Assembly (NCBI GenBank): GCA_046350935.1
Contig: JAXLZK010000003.1
Location: 62,001-126,000, forward strand
DNA: 64,000 bases
DNA from: Nitrobium sp046350935
GTDB lineage: Bacteria; Nitrospirota; Thermodesulfovibrionia; Thermodesulfovibrionales; Dissulfurispiraceae
Reading direction: 5' to 3'
The notes under the pieces are model-generated. The model did no database searches, was not told the origin of the DNA, and was given only the letters and a program-made list of their open reading frames with translations. Below are positions 55,050 to 64,000 of the stretch, piece after piece. The position numbers and the translations under genes are program-made. The stretch's first letter is position 1. Each line of letters begins with the position of its first letter.

Positions 55050-55109
55050 CACGGAACCCCGCGGCGGGAAGAGAGGCATTATTCATTTTTCAGGAGGCGG
55101 CAAGAGAGG

Positions 55110-56432
55110 ATGAGCAGGAGAAGCGCGGGTTTTTCGAGAGTTGCGGCGGCAGTTCTTTTCGTGCTGTTTGTACTGCCGGCGGTCGTCGGTGCAAACGATG
55201 CGGTGACAGGGAGGATAGTGGATCATCTTACGAAAAAGCCGGTCAGGGGCGCACTGATTACCGTGGGGAGCGAGGTGGTGCAGTCGGACGCTGCGGGGCT
55301 GTTCACCCTGCGGGCGGCGGCGGGCAGGATCGGGGTGAGGGCGCCCGGGTACCAGAGGGCGGAAATGCCGGTCCCCGCATCCGCGGGCAGGGCTCCTTTC
55401 GAAGTGCGTCTGCAGCCCTTCTCTCCGAAGGCGCTCTACCTTACCTACTTCGGGATCGGCGATCGCGGGCTGCGGGGGAACGCGCTGAAGCTCATCGGTG
55501 AGACCGAGCTCAACGCCCTCGTCATCGATGTAAAGGGAGACAGGGGAGTGCTTACCTATAAGAGCTCCGTTCCCCTCGTGGCGCAGGTCGGCGCCCAAAA
55601 ACAGGTGATTGTCAAGGACGTACGGGGCCTTATCCAGTCCCTGAAAGAGAGGGGGATCTACACGATCGCGCGGATCGTCGTGTTCAAGGACGATGTCCTC
55701 GGCGCGGCGCGGCCCGAGCTCGCGATACGGACGCAGGAGGGGAAGATATGGCGCGACAGGGAGAACCTCATCTGGGTGGACCCCTCCCGGAAGGAAGTGT
55801 GGGACTACAACATCCAGATTGCGATGGAAGCCGCCCAGAACGGGTTCGACGAGATCCAGTTCGACTATGTCCGCTTCCCGGACAGGCGCGGGCTGAAATT
55901 CGCCGTGGCGAACACCGAAGAGAACAGGGTGAATGCCATTTCGGGGTTCCTCACGGAAGCGAGGAAGAGACTGACGCCGTACAATGTCTTTCTGGCGGCC
56001 GATATTTTCGGGTATGTCCCGTGGAACCTCGATGACACGCAGATCGGGCAGAGGCTCGACAGGATCGTGCCCTGCGTGGACTATGTCTCCCTGATGCTGT
56101 ATCCCTCCGGCTTCCAGTTCGGGATACCGGGATACCGGAATCCTGTGGCCCACCCGTACCACATTGTTTCCCTCTCCCTGAAGCGGGCCCAGGAGCGGAC
56201 GAATATCCCGACTGTCCGTTTCAGGCCCTGGCTGCAGGCTTTCAGGGACTATGCATTCGACAGGCGGTACTTTTACGGTCCGGAAATCCGTACCCAGATA
56301 AAGGCTGCCGAAGAGTTCGGCTCCGGAGGCTGGATGCTCTGGAACCCGCGGAACGCCTATATGGCGGACGGACTGAAAAGGCGGACGCTTTCCGGAAGCA
56401 CGAGCGCGAAGCAGAATGGCTCTTCCGGATAG
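55110..56432 (+). CDS. DUF4015 putative glycoside hydrolase with N-terminal carboxypeptidase-regulatory-like domain
   Basis: This 440-residue exported protein has a signal peptide, a small beta-sandwich (VTGRIVDHLTKKPVRGALITVG, about residues 32-115) and a TIM-barrel DUF4015 domain with ALYLTYFGIGD, NALVIDVKGDRGVLTY, GFDEIQFDYVRFPDRRG and DYVSLMLYPSGFQFG. Acidic residues on beta-strand ends (DVKGD, QFDYVRFPD) are in place for catalysis, but no member activity is firmly known to me. It overlaps the next gene by 17 bp. Confidence 0.82.
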   Translation: MSRRSAGFSRVAAAVLFVLFVLPAVVGANDAVTGRIVDHLTKKPVRGALITVGSEVVQSDAAGLFTLRAAAGRIGVRAPGYQRAEMPVPASAGRAPFEVRLQPFSPKALYLTYFGIGDRGLRGNALKLIGETELNALVIDVKGDRGVLTYKSSVPLVAQVGAQKQVIVKDVRGLIQSLKERGIYTIARIVVFKDDVLGAARPELAIRTQEGKIWRDRENLIWVDPSRKEVWDYNIQIAMEAAQNGFDEIQFDYVRFPDRRGLKFAVANTEENRVNAISGFLTEARKRLTPYNVFLAADIFGYVPWNLDDTQIGQRLDRIVPCVDYVSLMLYPSGFQFGIPGYRNPVAHPYHIVSLSLKRAQERTNIPTVRFRPWLQAFRDYAFDRRYFYGPEIRTQIKAAEEFGSGGWMLWNPRNAYMADGLKRRTLSGSTSAKQNGSSG

Positions 56433-58830
56433 AGAGAGCAGATTCCGGGGAAGGGAGCGGACCCCCTCACTTTTTCTTGCGGCGCTCCTTGTCCTGGCAG
56501 GCCTGGTGTGCCCTCCGCCTGCACCGGCTGAGGGTTTCGCGGAGCCCTCTCCCGCCCCTGCTGCGGAGCAGTGGGCGCCCCTTGCCGGCATCGCTGAAGG
56601 CGGTCCGCGAAGGAAAGACCCCGGGGTCGTCCTCCTCGTCGGCCAGGGGGAGGTGCTCTACCGGGGGCGCTCGGCCTCCGTGCAGTGGAGCTGAAGGAAG
56701 ATCCCCATGACCGGGGACACTCTCTTCGACGCCGCTTCCCTCACCAAGGCGGTCGCCACTACCACCGCGGTGATGCGCCTGGTCGAGCGGGGAAAGATAC
56801 GCCTCGATGCCCCTGCCGCCCGGTACTGGCCCGCCTTCAAAGCCAACGGCAAGGGAGAGATCACTGTCCGCCATCTCCTCACGCACTATTCAGGGCTGCG
56901 GCCCGATCTCAGCCTGCAGCCCCGGTGGTCCGGTTACGGGACAGCCCTGAAGAAAATCACGGCGGAGAGGCCCGTTTTCCCGCCGGGCTCTGACTTCCTC
57001 TACAGCGATATCAACTTCATCGTGCTGGGCGAACTGGTGCGGAGGGTCTCCGGCATGCCCCTCGATGCGTACTGCGCGCGCTTCATCTTCAAGCCTCTCG
57101 GCATGCGGGATACCCGCTTCAGGCCCCCGGCATCCCTGCGCCGCCGTATCGCTCCCACCCGGTACTACAACGGCCGCTTTCTGTGCGGAGAGGTGCACGA
57201 TCCGACCTGTTTTGCCATGGGAGGCCTCGCGGGGCATGCGGGTCTCTTTACCACGGCGGACGATCTGTCCCTCTTCGCCCGGATGCTCCTGAACGGGGGC
57301 TCCCTGGGCGGCGTGCGGATACTGGAGCGGCGCACGGTGGAGGAGATGACCACGCCGCAGTCCCCGCAGGGAAAGAAGCGGCTTCGGGGGCTCGGGTGGG
57401 ATATGGATGCCCCCTTCGCCTCCAACCGGGAGGAGCTTCTCCCGGTCGGGTCCTTCGGGCATCTTGGCTATACAGGCACCGCCCTCTGGATAGACCCGGT
57501 GACCGGAACCTATATCGTCCTCCTGACCAACCGCGTCCATCCCGATGAGAGGGGCGATGTGAAAGAGCTGAGAGCTGCGGTAAAGAAGGCAGTCTCCGAC
57601 ATCCTGGGGCCGCTCACGCAGGAACAGGTCCTCGAAGCGCGGCCCTCCCTGACCCGGTGGTACGAAAGGGCAGGGGAGTATCGGCTGCAGAGCAGGCGCG
57701 GTGAAAGGGTGCTGACCGGTATTGATGTGCTCAGCGCCCGGGATTTTGCCCCGCTGAGGGGCCTGCGTGTGGGGCTTATCACCAACCATACCGGGCTCGA
57801 TGCGAGGGGGAGGCGCACCCTGGACCTGCTCTACAACGCTCCCGGTGTACAATTGGCAGCCCTTTTCAGCCCGGAGCACGGGCTGTACGGCACCGCGGAC
57901 GAGAGGGTCGCTTCCATGAGAGAACCGGTGACGGGGCTCCCGGTGCACAGCCTTTACGGGGAGGCAAGGAGACCCGCCGGAAAGATGCTCGACGGGCTCG
58001 ATGCGCTGGTGTTCGACATCCAGGATGCGGGGGTCCGCTTCTACACCTATATTACTACCATGGCGTATGCGATGGAAGCGGCTGTGCAGAAGGGGATCCC
58101 CTTCTATGTGCTCGATCGCCCCAATCCCCTCACCGCCGCGTCGGTGCAGGGGCCGGTGATGGACGGGGAGTGGAAGTCCTTTACCGGCTACTTTCCGCTC
58201 CCCTTGCGCCACGGGATGACGGTAGGCGAGCTTGCGGAGCTGTTCAACGCGGAAAATAAAATCGGCGCGGCAGTGCGCGTTATCAGGATGGAGGGGTACG
58301 ACCGCGCCCTATGGTTCGATGAAACGGGGCTCCCGTGGGTGAACCCCTCCCCGAACCTGCGCAGTCTGACCGAGGCCGTCCTCTATCCGGGAGTGGCCGT
58401 GGTGGAGGGGACCAACGTAAGCGTGGGACGGGGGACCGACTCCCCTTTCGAGCTCTTCGGCGCGCCCTGGATCGATGCGGAAAGGCTCGCCGCATACCTG
58501 AACGGCAGGGCCGTTCCCGGTGTGCGCTTCGTCCCCGCTGATTTCACCCCGGGGGGCGCCCCTTACAAGGACAGGATCTGCCACGGGGTGAGAATACTCC
58601 TCGAAGACAGGCAGACCCTCGATGCGGCGCTCCTCGGGGTAGAGATAGCAAAAGCGCTGTACCTCCTCTACCCGCGGGAGTTCCAACTCGAAAAGATAGC
58701 GGGCCTCATCGGGTCCAGACGGGTAGTGCAGGCCATACGGGAGGGGGAGGACCCTTCCTCCATCGTGCAGCAGTGGCAGGGAGGGCTCGATCGGTTCAGG
58801 AAGCTCCGCGAGAAGTACCTCCTCTATTGA
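56416..58830 (+). CDS. Serine hydrolase (beta-lactamase fold) fused to NamZ/DUF1343 exo-muramidase, with two small indels near 56690
   Basis: The gene encodes a signal peptide (SLFLAALLVLAGLVCPPPAPAEG), an AmpC-like serine hydrolase (ASLTKAVATT with Ser-x-x-Lys, YSDIN, GHLGYTG) and a C-terminal DUF1343 domain (GLITNHTGLD, FSPEHGLYG, DIQDAGVRFYTYI, DRPNPL, EGTNVSVGRGTDSPFE). NamZ-type enzymes release N-acetylmuramic acid from peptidoglycan ends. The frame from 56416 stops at 56694 while the remainder is open from 56707; two one-base shifts at about 56675-56708 restore continuity. Either sequencing error or a broken signal/N-terminus. Confidence 0.85.
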
Positions 58831-58846
58831 GCCGCCGCTATTGAGC

Positions 58847-58993
58847 CAGGGCAAACGCATCAAAAACAGGTGGTCGGTGTGTATCCCCTTGGGATTGCTT
58901 CGCTCCGCTCGCAATGACTGTCATTGCGAAGGGTTGTACCCTGAAGCAATCTTGTTGTTTTCTCGTGCATTGTTTTTTGATGCGTTTGCCCTG
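58847..58993. mobile_element. MITE-like element with perfect 20-bp terminal inverted repeats
   Basis: The arms CAGGGCAAACGCATCAAAAA (58847-58866) and its exact complement at 58974-58993 enclose 107 bp of non-coding sequence. Near-flanking 9-bp direct repeats TATTGAGCC (58839-58847 and 58996-59004) resemble a target duplication; a third copy at 58825-58833 includes the NamZ stop codon. No transposase is encoded. Confidence 0.65.
58894..58950. repeat. REP-like palindrome of the GTCATTGCGAG family, nested in the MITE-like element
   Basis: ATTGCTTCGCTCCGCTCGCA, then CAATGACTGTCATTG (a palindrome around 58912-58926), then GAAGCAAT. It shares sequence with the 28391-28479 element, arranged head to head. 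Confidence 0.75.
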
Positions 58994-59184
58994 TCTATTG
59001 AGCCCCGGCTTCTTGACACGCTTCTCCATACGGTATAGCATTTTAATAACAACCACTACGTAATCCTGCAGAAGGCCTCCCTCTCTTTCGCTTCCCCGGT
59101 TTTTTTCCCCGCGCCCCCGGACACTCCACCGAAAAGCACCTGTTGTTTCCGCTGCGAACGCTATGCGCTGAAAGGAGGACTACC

Positions 59185-60012
59185 ATGGCAGATTCGGGAA
59201 TGCCGCGCGAAGACGAGGCGCTCCGGTTGCGGAACATCGGCTCCCTTGCGGACTCCCCCGTCGTATCCGGAGAGGGCGATGCCGGCACGGTCAGGGAGTT
59301 CTACTTTGACGACGACGTCTGGGCGATCCGGTATATCGCCGTCAATGCGGACGGATGGCTGCCGGGGAGGAAACTCCTTCTCTCCCCTTTGGCATTGAAG
59401 AGCTCCGATTGGGAGGTGCCGAAGCTCGCCGTTCCGTTCACCAGGGCTGAGCTGAAGGCTACCCCTGCGATCGGCCTCGACGCCCCCGTCACCCGGCGCC
59501 ACCAGATAGACCTGTACGTGTATTACGGGTGGCTCCCCTACTGGCTTGAGGCGGAGTACTATAACGTATCTCCCCCTCCCGCGCAGGTGGAGTCGCAGCA
59601 GAGCCCCGACGAGGAGCAGGCTGCAGACCCGCATCTTTTCGGCTCGCAGGAGATGATCGAGTTTCGTATCGAGGCCCTCGACGGCGACGTGGGGCATATC
59701 GAGGACTTCATCATGGATGAGGACGACTGGATCATCCATTATCTCGTCGTCGCGCTGGACGATCCGAACCCCGAGGTCGAGAGCCCCAAAAGTGTGCTGA
59801 TCTCCACCGAATGGATACAGAAGGCGGTGCGGAGCGAAGAGAGGATCTATGTCAATCTCGACAGGGAGAGGGTGGCGAGCAGTCCGGTGTACGATCCTGC
59901 GCTCCCCATCACCAGGGAGTTCGAGCTCGAGATCTACGACCATTACGGCAGACCCCGCTACTGGGTCGAGGGCGCCGATACCGAGGAAGAGGATATGCGG
60001 TCTCTGAGCTAG
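59185..60012 (+). CDS. Double PRC-barrel domain protein
   Basis: This 275-residue soluble protein has two PRC-barrel-like halves: AGTVREFYFDDDVWAIRYIAV (about residues 30-60) and VGHIEDFIMDEDDWIIHYLVV (about 170-190), each followed by a second beta segment (KLLLSPLAL, SVLISTEWI). PRC barrels bind RNA or protein partners and occur in photosynthetic reaction centres, RimM and stress proteins. The ATG follows AAAGGAGG. The acidic linker and tail are typical. The function here is unknown; possibly stress or envelope related. Confidence 0.85.
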   Translation: MADSGMPREDEALRLRNIGSLADSPVVSGEGDAGTVREFYFDDDVWAIRYIAVNADGWLPGRKLLLSPLALKSSDWEVPKLAVPFTRAELKATPAIGLDAPVTRRHQIDLYVYYGWLPYWLEAEYYNVSPPPAQVESQQSPDEEQAADPHLFGSQEMIEFRIEALDGDVGHIEDFIMDEDDWIIHYLVVALDDPNPEVESPKSVLISTEWIQKAVRSEERIYVNLDRERVASSPVYDPALPITREFELEIYDHYGRPRYWVEGADTEEEDMRSLS

Positions 60013-60126
60013 GGTAGGGGCTCGCAGACCCTGATCGGAAGGGCAGGACAAGGCTTTCTCCGAATTCAACCACCATAAGGACCGAAAGGCCCCCGTTAGA
60101 GGAACGGCTTTGGAAGGTGCGGACGG

Positions 60127-61119
60127 TCAGACCAGATACTGGCCCACCGAGCAGATGCCCCAGGCGAGCCCGACGCACGCGGGGATTGTCAGCACCCACG
60201 CCATGACGATATTGCCCCCCACACCCCACCGTACTGCGGAAAATCTTTTCGATGCCCCCACTCCCATGATGGTGGAAGAGATGACGTGGGTCGTCGAAAG
60301 GGGGAGGCCGATCCGGGAGGCGATTTCTATGAGGGAGGCCGACGCTGTTTCGGCGGCGAAGCCATGGATGGGCTTCAGGCTCACGAGGCGGGCGCCGAGG
60401 GTCTTGATGATTCTCCAGCCTCCGAAGGCGGTGCCCATCGCCATTGCCACGGCGCAGATGACGATGACCCAGAGCGGAACGGTAAAGCTGTTCAGTTTGT
60501 AGTAGCTTACAAGGGCCATGGAGATGATTCCCATCGTCTTCTGGGCATCGTTGCTGCCGTGGCTGAAGGCCATGTATGCTGCGGAGATCACCTGCATCCT
60601 GTTGAAAATGCTGTTGACTGTTGCGGGAGCAGTGTTCCGGAAGAGCATGATGAGAAACTGCATCAGGAAGTAGCCGAGGACAAAGGCGAGGATAGGGGAG
60701 AGGATAAGGCCCAGGAATACTTTGTATACGCCCGTCTTGATGATGACCGACACGCCCGAGGTTGCAATGGCGGCTCCCACAATGCTGGAGAGGATGGCGT
60801 GGCTGGAGGAGGTGGGGAGTCCCAGATACCAGGTGATGAGGTCCCAGATTATGGCGGAGAGGAGGGCTGAAATGACGGTAAGCTGGGTGATGCCGGCAGA
60901 TTCCACGATGCCCGCCCCCACTGTTTTCGCCACCGCCGTGCCCGACAGGGCTCCCGCCAGGTTGAGGCCGGCGGCCATTATCACCGCTGCACGCGGGGAG
61001 AGGACGCGGGTGGAGACGGAGGTGGCGATGGCGTTGGCGGTATCGTGGAAGCCGTTTATGAAATCGAAGACGACGGCGAGGACGATGACGCCTAGGAGAA
61101 GGAAGTAGGAATCATGCAT
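60127..61119 (-). CDS. pit: PiT-family inorganic phosphate transporter
   Basis: This 330-residue membrane protein has duplicated PiT signatures: FDFINGFHDTANAIATSV near the N-terminus and MAFSHGSNDAQKTMGI in the second half, with about nine helices. It carries phosphate (or metal-phosphate) by H+ or Na+ symport. It overlaps the DUF47 gene by 8 bp, the classic pairing. Confidence 0.95.
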   Translation of the reverse strand: MHDSYFLLLGVIVLAVVFDFINGFHDTANAIATSVSTRVLSPRAAVIMAAGLNLAGALSGTAVAKTVGAGIVESAGITQLTVISALLSAIIWDLITWYLGLPTSSSHAILSSIVGAAIATSGVSVIIKTGVYKVFLGLILSPILAFVLGYFLMQFLIMLFRNTAPATVNSIFNRMQVISAAYMAFSHGSNDAQKTMGIISMALVSYYKLNSFTVPLWVIVICAVAMAMGTAFGGWRIIKTLGARLVSLKPIHGFAAETASASLIEIASRIGLPLSTTHVISSTIMGVGASKRFSAVRWGVGGNIVMAWVLTIPACVGLAWGICSVGQYLV

Positions 61120-61732
61120 GTTTGAGAACGATGGCTTCGATGATATTGGCTACGTCCTCGCAGCGGTCCGAGGCGTCTTCGAGGATCTCGTAGATCTCCT
61201 TCCATTTGATGATGAAAATAGGGTCGTTCGTCTCGTCGAACAGCTTGCCCAGCGCATCCCTGAAGTCCCTGTCGATCCGGTTCTCGAGCCGGTTGATCTC
61301 GATGCAGAGCTCCTGGACGTGCGGGTAGTTCTTTTCCTTAAGCTTCCGTATGGTCTTGTTGATGACCTCGGTGGTCAGGAGGAGGTCCTTCGACATCGAG
61401 ACCGCTTCCGGCGTCGCCTTCCGGATCCTGAAGACGGTCATCCTGTCCACTGCGCTCCAGATGAGGTCGATGACATCGTCCAGCCGCGATGCAAGCGCAT
61501 AGAGGTCCTCCCGGTCGATGGGGGTAATGAAGGTCTTGTTGAGCTTCTTCATGATGTCGTGGGTCAGCATGTCGCCTTCCTGCTCCACCTCGTAGATTTC
61601 CTTGGCAAGCGCCTCCATTCCCTCGCCTCCGCTTTCCATCAGGGATACAAGGAGGGTTGCGCCGCGGGTAACGTTCGAGGCAACTCTATCGAAGAGCTCG
61701 AAAAAATCTATTTCTTTGGGAAAGAGTTTCAT
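61112..61732 (-). CDS. DUF47/PhoU-like accessory protein of the phosphate transporter
   Basis: This 206-residue all-helical protein of the DUF47 (PhoU-like) family starts MKLFPKEIDFFELFDRVA and contains KEIYEVEQEGDMLTHDIMKKL and ITPIDREDLYALASRLDDVID. It regulates or stabilises the adjacent Pit transporter. ATG 61732 matches the family start; an in-frame ATG at 61756 is the alternative. Neither has a strong ribosome site. Confidence 0.92.
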   Translation of the reverse strand: MKLFPKEIDFFELFDRVASNVTRGATLLVSLMESGGEGMEALAKEIYEVEQEGDMLTHDIMKKLNKTFITPIDREDLYALASRLDDVIDLIWSAVDRMTVFRIRKATPEAVSMSKDLLLTTEVINKTIRKLKEKNYPHVQELCIEINRLENRIDRDFRDALGKLFDETNDPIFIIKWKEIYEILEDASDRCEDVANIIEAIVLKHA

Positions 61733-61858
61733 AAAGAGCCGGTTGTCCGTTAGCATAAAAAAATCGGAAACATGAAGTCAAACGAAAATTGGCGGCCGGT
61801 ATCCGGACTGTTGAAAACTAAGGATAAAGTGTATGCACCCGGCAGAGGGAATCGTACG

Positions 61859-62857
61859 TCACAGAAAAAGCGGAACTTTTTTCCGTTCCAGCACGGCCCT
61901 GGCTGCCTCGATGTCCCGCCTGATATGCTCCTGAAGCTCCGGAACGCCTGAAAATTTCTTCTCGTCGCGTATTCTGTCGACAAAGTGCAGACGCAGCGTC
62001 TCCCCCACGATGCCCCTGTTGAAGTCGAAGAGATGCACCTCGTAGCTCATTACTCCATCGGGGAAGGTCGGGTTCTTCCCGATGTTGGCGACGCCGTCGA
62101 AGACCTCGACACGGGGCGGCGCATGCCGTGAGGCGGCGGAGGCGGAGCGGCGGTGCGGGCCCTCCTTCAGGGATGCCCGCACCGCATAGACCCCCTCCCG
62201 CGGGATAAGCTCGTGGGCGGTGCTCAGGTTCGCGGTGGGAGTACGGAGCAGCGGACCGCCCCTGCCTGCGCCTTTCACCACGTCCCCTTCGATGTGGTAC
62301 GCCCTCCCCAGCATGCATGCCGCCTCGCAGACGCGCCCCCGCAGGAGGGCGCTCCGCACCCTGCTGCTGCTCACTTTCTCCCCGTTCACCTGCGCATAGC
62401 GCACGACGCTCACTTTGAACCCGTACTTTTTCCCGCGGGCCCGGAGCATGGCGGTGGTCCCCTTCTTCCCCTTGCCGAAAGAGTAGCTGTGCCCCACGAT
62501 CACCCAGTGCGCTCCGATCTTTTCCACGAGGACCTCCCTGATGAAGTCGTCGGGCGTCAGGTGCGAAAAGCTCTTGTCGAAAGTGATGCAGATGAGGACC
62601 TCGATTCCCATCCGGGCGATCAGCTCCCGCTTCTCTTCCTGGGTGGTGATCATCTTCAATCCCCTCTCCGGGGCAAGGACCCTCACCGGATGCGGAGAGA
62701 AGGTGACGGCGATGGGGGTGCCGTTGATCTCCGCGGCCTTTTCCGCAACCCTGCGGAACACCTTCTGATGCCCCCGGTGGACCCCGTCGAAATTCCCGAT
62801 GGTGACTACGGGATTCGGGTAGTGCAGCTTCGAGGTGAGCCGTTCAATGATCTCCAT
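61859..62857 (-). CDS. ribF: Bifunctional riboflavin kinase/FAD synthetase
   Basis: This 332-residue enzyme makes FMN and FAD from riboflavin. The N-terminal nucleotidyltransferase shows VVTIGNFDGVHRGHQKV, TFSPHPVRVL, VIVGHSYSFGKGKKG and SSSRVRSALLRG; the C-terminal kinase shows GRGGPLLRTPTANL with the PTAN motif and FDGVANIGKNPTF. A short extra insert (PHRRSASAASRHAPPR) lies in the kinase domain. It overlaps coaE by 14 bp. Confidence 0.95.
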   Translation of the reverse strand: MEIIERLTSKLHYPNPVVTIGNFDGVHRGHQKVFRRVAEKAAEINGTPIAVTFSPHPVRVLAPERGLKMITTQEEKRELIARMGIEVLICITFDKSFSHLTPDDFIREVLVEKIGAHWVIVGHSYSFGKGKKGTTAMLRARGKKYGFKVSVVRYAQVNGEKVSSSRVRSALLRGRVCEAACMLGRAYHIEGDVVKGAGRGGPLLRTPTANLSTAHELIPREGVYAVRASLKEGPHRRSASAASRHAPPRVEVFDGVANIGKNPTFPDGVMSYEVHLFDFNRGIVGETLRLHFVDRIRDEKKFSGVPELQEHIRRDIEAARAVLERKKVPLFL

Positions 62858-63509
62858 TGTCCCTTCCCGGCGGGGCGCTCCTCTCCCGCGCTCCTTTGCT
62901 GTCCGCCTGGGCCGCTAATTCCCCAAAGACATACTCCACCTGTTTTCGGGTATCGCCCGGAGTGCGGCTGTTGTCGATCGTATAGTCGGACTTCTCCCGT
63001 TTCATGCCGATGGGAAACTGGCTTTGCAGCCGCCTCCGCGCCTCCTCCTCGGATATGCCCTTCGCGGTGAGGCGCCGTACGGCGGTCTCTTCGGACGTGA
63101 ACACCGTTACGATCCTGTCGAACCTGTTCTGGTATCCGCGCTCGAAGAGCACCGGGGCCTCCACGATCACCACGCGTGCGCCGCCGGCGGCCAACGATCC
63201 GACTTCCTCTTCGACCCGGGCGAAAACACGGGGATGCAGGATATTTTCGAGGCTGATCCTGAGCGGGGGATGCTCGAACACAAGGGCGGCGAGCGCCCCC
63301 TTGTCGAGGACCCCTCCTTCCGTAATCTCCTCGCCGAAGGCCTTTTTTAGCTCATAGAGGACGGCAGGGTCGGAGAAGAGCTCCCGCACGATAGCGTCCG
63401 TGTCGATGGTCGCAGCTCCCAGCTCCCTGAACATGCGGGCCACCGTGCTCTTCCCCATCCCGAAATTCCCCGTGAGGCCGACAATCAGTATCCTCTTTTC
63501 TTGTTCCAT
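62844..63509 (-). CDS. coaE: Dephospho-CoA kinase
   Basis: This 221-residue P-loop kinase catalyses the last step of coenzyme A synthesis. It shows VGLTGNFGMGKSTVARMF (Walker A), TIDTDAIVRELF, HPRVFARVEEEV, VVIVEAPVLFERGY and the lid region RRLTAKGISEEEARRRLQSQF, then DYTIDNS. It starts within the mutS stop codon (TGATG overlap), so mutS-coaE-ribF are an operon. Confidence 0.95.
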   Translation of the reverse strand: MEQEKRILIVGLTGNFGMGKSTVARMFRELGAATIDTDAIVRELFSDPAVLYELKKAFGEEITEGGVLDKGALAALVFEHPPLRISLENILHPRVFARVEEEVGSLAAGGARVVIVEAPVLFERGYQNRFDRIVTVFTSEETAVRRLTAKGISEEEARRRLQSQFPIGMKREKSDYTIDNSRTPGDTRKQVEYVFGELAAQADSKGARERSAPPGRDNGDH

Positions 63510-64000
63510 CAGGAGCGGCCTTCCGCCTTTGCCCGCAATTCGGCAATCTTTCGCAGCGCCTTCTGCGGAGTGAGGGATTCCATGTCGATGTTCAGCAGCT
63601 CCGCGGCAAAGGCGTCGGTGCCGGAGAAGAGGTCCAGCTGCGCGACGCGGGGGGACAGGGACTGCACTTCCTTCCTTTCGAGCTTGTCCAGCACGACTTT
63701 CGCCCTCTCGATGACCGTCTCGGGGAGGCCGGCCAGGCGTGCGACCTGGATGCCGTAGCTTTTATCCGCCGGCCCTCGTTCGATCTTCCTCAGAAAGATG
63801 ACCTCGTCTCCCCACTCCTTCACCACCACATTATAATTCCTGACTCCCTCCAGGGCGACGGCGAGGTCCGTCAGCTCATTGTAGTGGGTGGCAAAAAGAG
63901 TGCGCGCCTGCACCGTGTTCGCAAGGAACTCGGCGACCGCCCACGCGATGCTGATCCCGTCGAAGGTGCTCGTCCCCCTGCCCACCTCGTCGAGCAGGAT
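63509..64000 (-). CDS. mutS: DNA mismatch repair protein MutS, C-terminal part
   Basis: The C-terminal ~163 residues of MutS; the N-terminal part lies beyond the right edge. Visible are the Walker B ILLDEVGRGTSTFDGISIAWA, FATHYNELTDL, FLRKIERGPADKSYGIQVARLAGLP and the helical end ERAKVVLDKLE. MutS recognises base mismatches with MutL. The final tail includes TPQKALRKIAELR, the usual dimer/tetramer region. Confidence 0.96.
   Translation of the reverse strand: MLLDEVGRGTSTFDGISIAWAVAEFLANTVQARTLFATHYNELTDLAVALEGVRNYNVVVKEWGDEVIFLRKIERGPADKSYGIQVARLAGLPETVIERAKVVLDKLERKEVQSLSPRVAQLDLFSGTDAFAAELLNIDMESLTPQKALRKIAELRAKAEGRS

Larger units (their letters stand above)
58831..59184. other. 354-bp intergenic region holding a MITE-like element
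   Basis: There is no supported gene. It holds a 147-bp element with 20-bp inverted repeats (58847-58993), nested REP-like palindromes and three copies of TATTGAGCC. The segment 59005-59184 shows nothing beyond the AAAGGAGG ribosome site of the next gene. Confidence 0.8.

Overview
The window is a GC-rich, gene-dense stretch of a Gram-negative-type bacterium. An Slp-family outer-membrane lipoprotein, two large periplasmic multiheme c-type cytochromes, a heme-motif histidine kinase, MqnP-like and MtaD-like genes, a GH57 enzyme, DUF4416/DUF3786 proteins and a CFI-box secreted protease together suggest an anaerobic or respiratory-versatile lineage near Nitrospirota or Desulfobacterota. This placement is inferred from gene content only. 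A run of ten N and clustered homopolymer-type frameshifts indicate a draft or metagenome-derived assembly.

Layout. 1-5226: partial rarA, an HD-GYP protein, an EamA transporter, a stand-alone CinA C-terminal amidase and a secreted metalloprotease. 5380-9745: a PAS-GGDEF-EAL gene and ligA, both broken by many small indels. 9878-14547: a redox block of a 15-heme-motif cytochrome behind a strong sigma70-like promoter, a TPR protein, a cysteine-less thioredoxin/TPR protein and a histidine kinase with a periplasmic CXXCH. 14621-18467: Slp lipoprotein, a 184-bp inverted-repeat element, a NapH-like ferredoxin membrane protein, TauE and the CCA-adding enzyme. 18553-23892: a NarL-type two-component pair and a quinol-oxidase-like set (cytochrome b, 13-heme cytochrome, small membrane protein). 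24056-31605: an M56-type peptidase, GH57, FtsB, enolase, lpdA with the assembly gap, and gcvH. 31810-40475: MqnP-like prenyltransferase, MTA/SAH deaminase, REC plus HD-GYP, RMD1/DUF155, an L,D-transpeptidase, a phosphohexomutase and recR.

39882-42998 holds the transcriptional series tRNA-Ser(GGA), SRP RNA, dnaX, ybaB, recR, all on the minus strand. 43300-45732 is a disturbed region: two frameshifted genes, a dispersed repeat, a terminator and two AT-rich small genes. 45788-54036: DUF4416, a TlpA-like thioredoxin, clpC, a PriA homologue lacking its ATPase motifs, and an intact PAS-GGDEF-EAL protein. 54252-64000: cell-wall and surface polysaccharide enzymes (deacetylase, DUF4015, serine hydrolase-NamZ fusion), a MITE-like element, a PRC-barrel protein, the Pit/DUF47 phosphate pair, ribF, coaE and the 3' part of mutS.

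Themes. Periplasmic electron transfer (two cytochrome modules, each beside a sensor kinase), c-di-GMP signalling (two HD-GYP and two GGDEF-EAL genes), peptidoglycan and surface polysaccharide processing, and core genome maintenance. No CRISPR array, complete transposase, prophage or recognised defence island was seen. The most original signals are the heme-sensor/cytochrome/cysteine-less thioredoxin block, the motif-dead PriA, and two non-coding elements with perfect 20-bp terminal inverted repeats.
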